DNA of 37,272 bases from an uncultured Alphaproteobacteria bacterium (lineage in GTDB: Bacteria; Pseudomonadota; Alphaproteobacteria; HIMB59; GCA-002718135). A program made the translations under genes and the position numbers. The notes under the pieces are model-generated. The model was given only the letters and a program-made list of their open reading frames with translations. It was not told where the DNA came from and did not search any database. The stretch is taken from NCBI GenBank assembly GCA_902560675.1, contig CACEMP010000013.1, forward strand, positions 1 through 37,272, in the 5' to 3' direction. Every line of letters begins with the position of its first letter. The stretch's first letter is position 1. Positions 34,231 through 37,272 of this stretch are shown here, piece after piece.

Positions 34231-34707
34231 TCGTTTAATAATATATTTATTTTGCAACTCTTTTGATAATACTTTTATTGATTTTTTTTCAAGCGGATGT
34301 CTAAAAAATGGATCAATATCAAGTATTGGATATAACACAAAGTCTCTTTCAGCTGCTCTTGGGTGAGGAATTATTAAATCTTTTTTATTATATTTTTGTT
34401 TGCCAAAAAAGATAATATCTAAATCAATGTTTCTTGGACCATTGATAATTTTTTTATTTTTTTTTAATTTTTTTTCAATTTCATTTATATTATTTATTAA
34501 TTCTAATGGCTGCTGATTGGTTAATAGCTTTATTGCAGTGTTAAAAAAATTACTTTGTGATTTATATCCATAAGGAGAAGAAACATAAATATTTGCAAAT
34601 TTTTTTATATTACCAATATTTTCTAACTCTCTAACGGCACAGCGTAAGTTAAATATAGCATTACCTAGATTTGAGCCAAGTGCGATTATTGTTTCAGTTT
34701 GATACAC
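34207..34707 (-). CDS. folK: 2-amino-4-hydroxy-6-hydroxymethyldihydropteridine pyrophosphokinase (FolK)
   Basis: This 166-residue enzyme has ALGSNLGN near 10-17, SPYGYKSQSNFFNTA near 44-58 and the HPPK signature GPRNIDLDIIFFG near 95-107, followed by IPHPRAAERDFVLYPI. It adds pyrophosphate to the pterin before coupling with p-aminobenzoate. It is the last gene of the pab/fol operon; its start overlaps folB by 14 nt and its end overlaps the convergent TrpF-like gene. Confidence 0.93.
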   Translation of the reverse strand: MYQTETIIALGSNLGNAIFNLRCAVRELENIGNIKKFANIYVSSPYGYKSQSNFFNTAIKLLTNQQPLELINNINEIEKKLKKNKKIINGPRNIDLDIIFFGKQKYNKKDLIIPHPRAAERDFVLYPILDIDPFFRHPLEKKSIKVLSKELQNKYIIKRLSYRNLI

Positions 34708-35038
34708 TTAGTGATTCAGCTCCATATTTTTTTGCTACAGCTGTTTTATTAATTATAATTTTAACTTTTTTTATTTTAAATTTTTTTTCAAGAGCATTGG
34801 ATGTTTTTATTATTAAATGCTCAAGAGTATGTGATTGAGATTCCTTTATGAAAGTTTTTAAATATTTTGCAATAGATGAATAATCCTTAACATTATTTAT
34901 ATTGTTTAAATCTAGTGAGTTTTTAATAGGATAACTAAATTCTAATGTTACCTTTAACAACTGTTTTTTCTTTCTCTCTTGAGCAGTGATACCTATATTT
35001 GCACTGATGGATAAGTTTTTAATTTCTACTTTGAACAT
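34694..35038 (-). CDS. folB: Dihydroneopterin aldolase (FolB)
   Basis: This 114-residue protein fits dihydroneopterin aldolase: ANIGITAQERKKKQ near 13-26, with the conserved Glu21, the DYSSIAKYL block near 52-60 and the HTLEHLI block near 70-76. A Lys lies in the INKTAVAKKYGA region near the end. It cleaves dihydroneopterin to the hydroxymethyl pterin used by FolK. It overlaps folP by 13 nt upstream and folK by 14 nt downstream. Confidence 0.87.
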   Translation of the reverse strand: MFKVEIKNLSISANIGITAQERKKKQLLKVTLEFSYPIKNSLDLNNINNVKDYSSIAKYLKTFIKESQSHTLEHLIIKTSNALEKKFKIKKVKIIINKTAVAKKYGAESLSVSN

Positions 35039-35844
35039 AGTTTTTCAAAAATTTTTAATGATTGAGACGTTTCTTTTATGTCGTGAACTCTAAATATATC
35101 AACTCCCTTTTGATAACAATATAATGCAGAAGCGATTGAACCCCCCAATCTTTGATTTGTTTCACTCTTATCTATGAAATTGATCCAGCTTTTTCTAGAT
35201 GATCCTAATAATAATCCATATCCCTTAAACTTAAACTGATTAATTTTTTGCATGATTTCTATATTTTGTTTTAAATTCTTACCAAAACCAATACCTGGGT
35301 CAAACCAAACTTTGGATGAAGGAATTTTTATTTTTTCTAATTGTTTAATTTTCTGAAGAAATATTTTTTTAATATCCTGTACAACATTATTATATGAGTA
35401 TATTTTCTTTTGCATAGTTTTGGGTGGTGCAGGTGTGTGCATTAAAATTAAACCAGTTTTAAATTTTTTAGTTAAAAAGAATAAATCTTCAGAACCGCCG
35501 AAGACATCATTTATAATATGTGCTCCCATATTCAATGCATATTCTTGAGTTTCAATTTTATTAGTATCAACCGATATGACAAATTTATTTTTTGGCAATT
35601 TTTTTAATATCGGTTCTAATCTCTTAACCTCTTCTTTGTGTGTTAATGGATCTGAGCCAGGTCTTGTACTTTCTGCTCCAATGTCAATAATACTTGCTCC
35701 ATTTTTAATCATTTCATTAATATTTTTTAGTGCATCTAAACTTTTAAAACTCTTTCCACCATCACTAAAAGAGTCAGGAGTAACATTGCATATTCCCATT
35801 ACCATTGGAGTAGTTAGTTTAAAATTATATTTTCCTAATTTCAT
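35026..35844 (-). CDS. folP: Dihydropteroate synthase (FolP)
   Basis: This 272-residue TIM barrel has the two dihydropteroate synthase signatures: MGICNVTPDSFSDGGKS near 16-32 and IIDIGAESTRPGSDP near 53-67. SVDTNKIETQEYAL, WFDPGIGFGKN and LLGSSRKSWI follow in the expected order. It joins p-aminobenzoate to the pterin pyrophosphate, connecting the pab genes upstream with the pterin genes downstream. It overlaps the pabC C-terminal reading frame by 4 nt. Confidence 0.95.
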   Translation of the reverse strand: MKLGKYNFKLTTPMVMGICNVTPDSFSDGGKSFKSLDALKNINEMIKNGASIIDIGAESTRPGSDPLTHKEEVKRLEPILKKLPKNKFVISVDTNKIETQEYALNMGAHIINDVFGGSEDLFFLTKKFKTGLILMHTPAPPKTMQKKIYSYNNVVQDIKKIFLQKIKQLEKIKIPSSKVWFDPGIGFGKNLKQNIEIMQKINQFKFKGYGLLLGSSRKSWINFIDKSETNQRLGGSIASALYCYQKGVDIFRVHDIKETSQSLKIFEKLCSK

Positions 35845-36422
35845 TTCAATAATATTTTTGAATATTTTTTTGATAAAAAATTATATATTTTCATTGAAGA
35901 CCTATACCAATTAAATTGTTTAATAAAAGAAATACTAACCACACCTTTACCAGAGCCAACTAAAAGTATTTCACTAAATTGATGTAAACTAGAAATATTA
36001 ATATCAGTTCTATAAATCTTATAAGATATATTTTTTAGTAAATAATCAAGAGTAATTCCAAAATAATAGTAATTTTTTGGAATGTACAATTTATTACCTT
36101 CCACAAAAATTAAATTGGTCGTAGAACCTTCTAAAATTTTATTGTTAAAATAAAAAAGAATTTCTTCTTTTTGTAAATTAATTTTTTTTTGTAAAGAAAT
36201 TATTTTTTTGTACTGTAAGTTTTTGAAATTAGGTAAAGCCCTTTGGAATCTAAAAAATTTTGCAGTAAAATACTTATGATCTTTGTTTCGTTTACGTACA
36301 GATAATGAGATTATTTTTTTTGTGACTGCAATTCTTAATAGGTGGTCATAATTTTTAATTTTAGAATATTTATTTAAAAAATCAGTTAAAAGATTTTTTT
36401 GAAATTTTAATATCAATGCCAA
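35841..36422 (-). CDS. pabC: PabC-like class IV aminotransferase, C-terminal reading frame (split gene)
   Basis: This 193-residue frame holds most of an aminodeoxychorismate lyase: LLRIAVT near 28-34, the PLP-lysine region ALPNFKNLQYKKI near 63-75, and EGSTTNLIF near 97-105. A late VGSGKGVVS block replaces the usual T-x-x-x-GV. It lacks the N-terminal sheet, which lies in the preceding frame at 36382-36597; both frames together give about 260 residues, a normal length. Joining them needs a one-base change at the seven-A run at 36394-36400. The listed TTG start is probably not a real initiation site. The protein should release p-aminobenzoate from aminodeoxychorismate. Confidence 0.75.
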   Translation of the reverse strand: MALILKFQKNLLTDFLNKYSKIKNYDHLLRIAVTKKIISLSVRKRNKDHKYFTAKFFRFQRALPNFKNLQYKKIISLQKKINLQKEEILFYFNNKILEGSTTNLIFVEGNKLYIPKNYYYFGITLDYLLKNISYKIYRTDINISSLHQFSEILLVGSGKGVVSISFIKQFNWYRSSMKIYNFLSKKYSKILLK

Positions 36423-36597
36423 AATATCTTAAATCTTTATTTAGTTTTTTTAAATGTTGATCAACTAAAATAAAATTTGGTTCTTTGCCAAATAATCTAA
36501 TGGTTGTAAAGATACCCTTGTATCCCCAAAGATAATTGAACTTAAGTAATTTAAAATTCTTAGCGTGAAAGGATTTTTTTAATAAGATAATTTCCAT
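36382..36597 (-). CDS. pabC: PabC-like N-terminal reading frame (split gene)
   Basis: This 71-residue frame carries the N-terminus of a class IV aminotransferase: FNYLWGYKGIFTTIRLFG (about 20-37), matching the usual G-x-GvFETir pattern, then LVDQHLKKLNKDLRYFGI. It stops at a TGA just after a seven-A run (36394-36400). The rest of the enzyme continues in the +1 frame, at 35841-36422. It overlaps pabA by 38 nt, in line with the tight packing of the operon. It is probably one gene with its partner. Confidence 0.72.
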   Translation of the reverse strand: MEIILLKKSFHAKNFKLLKFNYLWGYKGIFTTIRLFGKEPNFILVDQHLKKLNKDLRYFGIDIKISKKSFN

Positions 36598-37117
36598 GTG
36601 GGGTTAGAAATGAATCTGGGTGAAACTGTAATCCATAGACTTTATTAATATCATCTTCAACCGCCATTGCCACATTTGTTTTTACACAACGCATTGTAAT
36701 TATCATTGATTGAGAAACAAAGGGTTCTGCCATTTTTAAAGAATGATATCGACCTCCCAAGAAATTAAAATTTTTTTTAAAAATTGATTTATGGTTAACA
36801 ACTTTTATATGACTCTGATAACCATGAAGAATATTTTTTTGTTGAACTATTTTAGCCCCTTCGCAAAAAACTATTTGTTGGAAACCAAGACATATTCCTA
36901 ATATTTTTTTCTTTCCTTTATATTTATTGTAAATCTTAGTTGTTAATGGATAATCTTTTGGTTCACCAGGACCTGGTGAAAGGACAATAGTTGAGGATTT
37001 TTCTAGTTTAATTTGATCTATTTCATAATAATTTGAAACAAATGTAGGCTCAATACTATCTAATAGATGAGCTAAATTATATGTAAATGAATCTTCGTGA
37101 TCAATTAGATAAATCAT
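36560..37117 (-). CDS. pabA: Aminodeoxychorismate synthase glutamine amidotransferase subunit (PabA)
   Basis: This 185-residue class I glutamine amidotransferase has the opening YLIDHEDSFTYNLAH, the oxyanion motif SPGPGEPKDYP near 47-57, nucleophile Cys76 in LGICLGFQQ and the triad His166 in LQFHPDSF. The usual triad Glu (HPES) is Asp168 here. It supplies ammonia from glutamine to PabB for aminodeoxychorismate, and may also serve anthranilate synthase. Its ATG overlaps the pabB stop (TAATG), so the subunits are translationally coupled. Confidence 0.88.
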   Translation of the reverse strand: MIYLIDHEDSFTYNLAHLLDSIEPTFVSNYYEIDQIKLEKSSTIVLSPGPGEPKDYPLTTKIYNKYKGKKKILGICLGFQQIVFCEGAKIVQQKNILHGYQSHIKVVNHKSIFKKNFNFLGGRYHSLKMAEPFVSQSMIITMRCVKTNVAMAVEDDINKVYGLQFHPDSFLTPHGNYLIKKILSR

Positions 37118-37272
37118 TAGTTAAATAGATCTAAAAGAGATTTAGCTTTAATATAATTTTCATTATATTCTTTATTTGCAGTACTACCAAGGATCACACC
37201 ACTAGCAACTGATAATTCAATATCATTTTTAAAATTAAGTAGTGTTCTAATCATTATATTAAATCGCATATC
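37117..37272 (-). CDS. pabB: Aminodeoxychorismate synthase component I (PabB), C-terminal end only
   Basis: The window ends inside this gene; only the last 51 codons are visible. They read DMRFNIMIRTLL, then ASGVILGSTANKEYNENY and KAKSLLDLF, which matches the C-terminus of chorismate-binding enzymes (IRT, then S-x-G, then E-x-x-E). With pabA directly downstream, PabB is more likely than anthranilate synthase TrpE or isochorismate synthase. The first glycine-rich position reads VASGVILG rather than the usual GaGIV, a minor variation. Confidence 0.8.
   Translation of the reverse strand, partial: DMRFNIMIRTLLNFKNDIELSVASGVILGSTANKEYNENYIKAKSLLDLFN

Noticed and set aside
35576..35914. Plus-strand open frame of 112 codons opposite folP and pabC
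   Set aside because: It is antisense to conserved folP motifs and is hydrophobic only because of the AT-rich complement.
1..37272. CRISPR array, tRNA, rRNA, insertion sequence or prophage
   Set aside because: I saw no regularly spaced repeats, no cloverleaf-like sequence with a CCA end, no transposase or integrase gene and no terminal inverted repeats.

Overview
The window looks like part of the chromosome of a streamlined, AT-rich alphaproteobacterium, most likely free-living and marine. The reasons are dense gene packing with many 1-4 nt overlaps, gaps almost all under 180 nt, K/N/I-rich proteins, and several families typical of Alphaproteobacteria (FYDLN-acid protein, zf-CHCC protein, MsrPQ, a perfect Irr-type iron operator, a ROSE-like thermometer). 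I cannot fix the order from sequence alone; SAR11-like or HIMB59/AEGEAN-169-like lineages would fit. I found no rRNA, tRNA, CRISPR array, insertion sequence or prophage, and no transcription-factor gene. No gene-free stretch exceeds about 180 nt.

Layout. (1) 1-1107: the end of an AllA-like ureidoglycolate lyase gene and a CpdA-like metallophosphoesterase. (2) 1111-12589: the most interesting region, an apparent phosphonate-use island. On the minus strand it has phosphonoacetate hydrolase (phnA) and phosphonoacetaldehyde dehydrogenase (phnY), then an Ugp-type solute-binding protein with its own terminator. Next comes a tight three-gene operon of a MetE-like zinc methyltransferase, a phosphonoacetaldehyde-reductase-type iron alcohol dehydrogenase and a methyltransferase-like protein. 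Divergent to phnA are an Ugp/Mal-type ATPase, two permeases and an EamA exporter. No phnW, phnX, C-P lyase or PepM gene is in view. A parsimonious reading is uptake of a phosphonate (possibly a hydroxyethylphosphonate derivative or ester), oxidation to phosphonoacetaldehyde, then phosphonoacetate, then acetate plus phosphate. (3) 12625-14416: two small zinc-binding proteins and an MFS carrier. (4) 14361-16376 (minus): cytochrome c, MsrP and MsrQ for periplasmic methionine sulfoxide repair. (5) 16446-22027: an orphan YejA-like binding protein, an EamA transporter, an adenosine-kinase-like enzyme, adenosine deaminase and an M48 protease.

(6) 22049-25725: a ferric-iron ABC transporter whose ATPase gene is convergent with the permease and binding-protein genes, with a perfect Irr-box palindrome upstream of the binding protein. 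(7) 25847-27117: HupE/UreJ and a secreted, membrane-anchored partner. (8) 27192-27720: a small heat-shock protein with a heat-shock-sigma-type promoter and a compact ROSE-like RNA thermometer. (9) 27727-30917 (minus): a nucleoside salvage operon (cdd, purine nucleoside phosphorylase, deoA) ending in an O-methyltransferase. (10) 30944-33528 (minus): a DUF1800/DUF1501 secreted pair. (11) 33580-37272: a TrpF-like protein lacking part of the TrpF active site, convergent with a p-aminobenzoate/folate operon (pabB, pabA, pabC, folP, folB, folK). In that operon pabC is split by a frameshift at a seven-A run, and PabA has Asp where the catalytic-triad Glu is expected.
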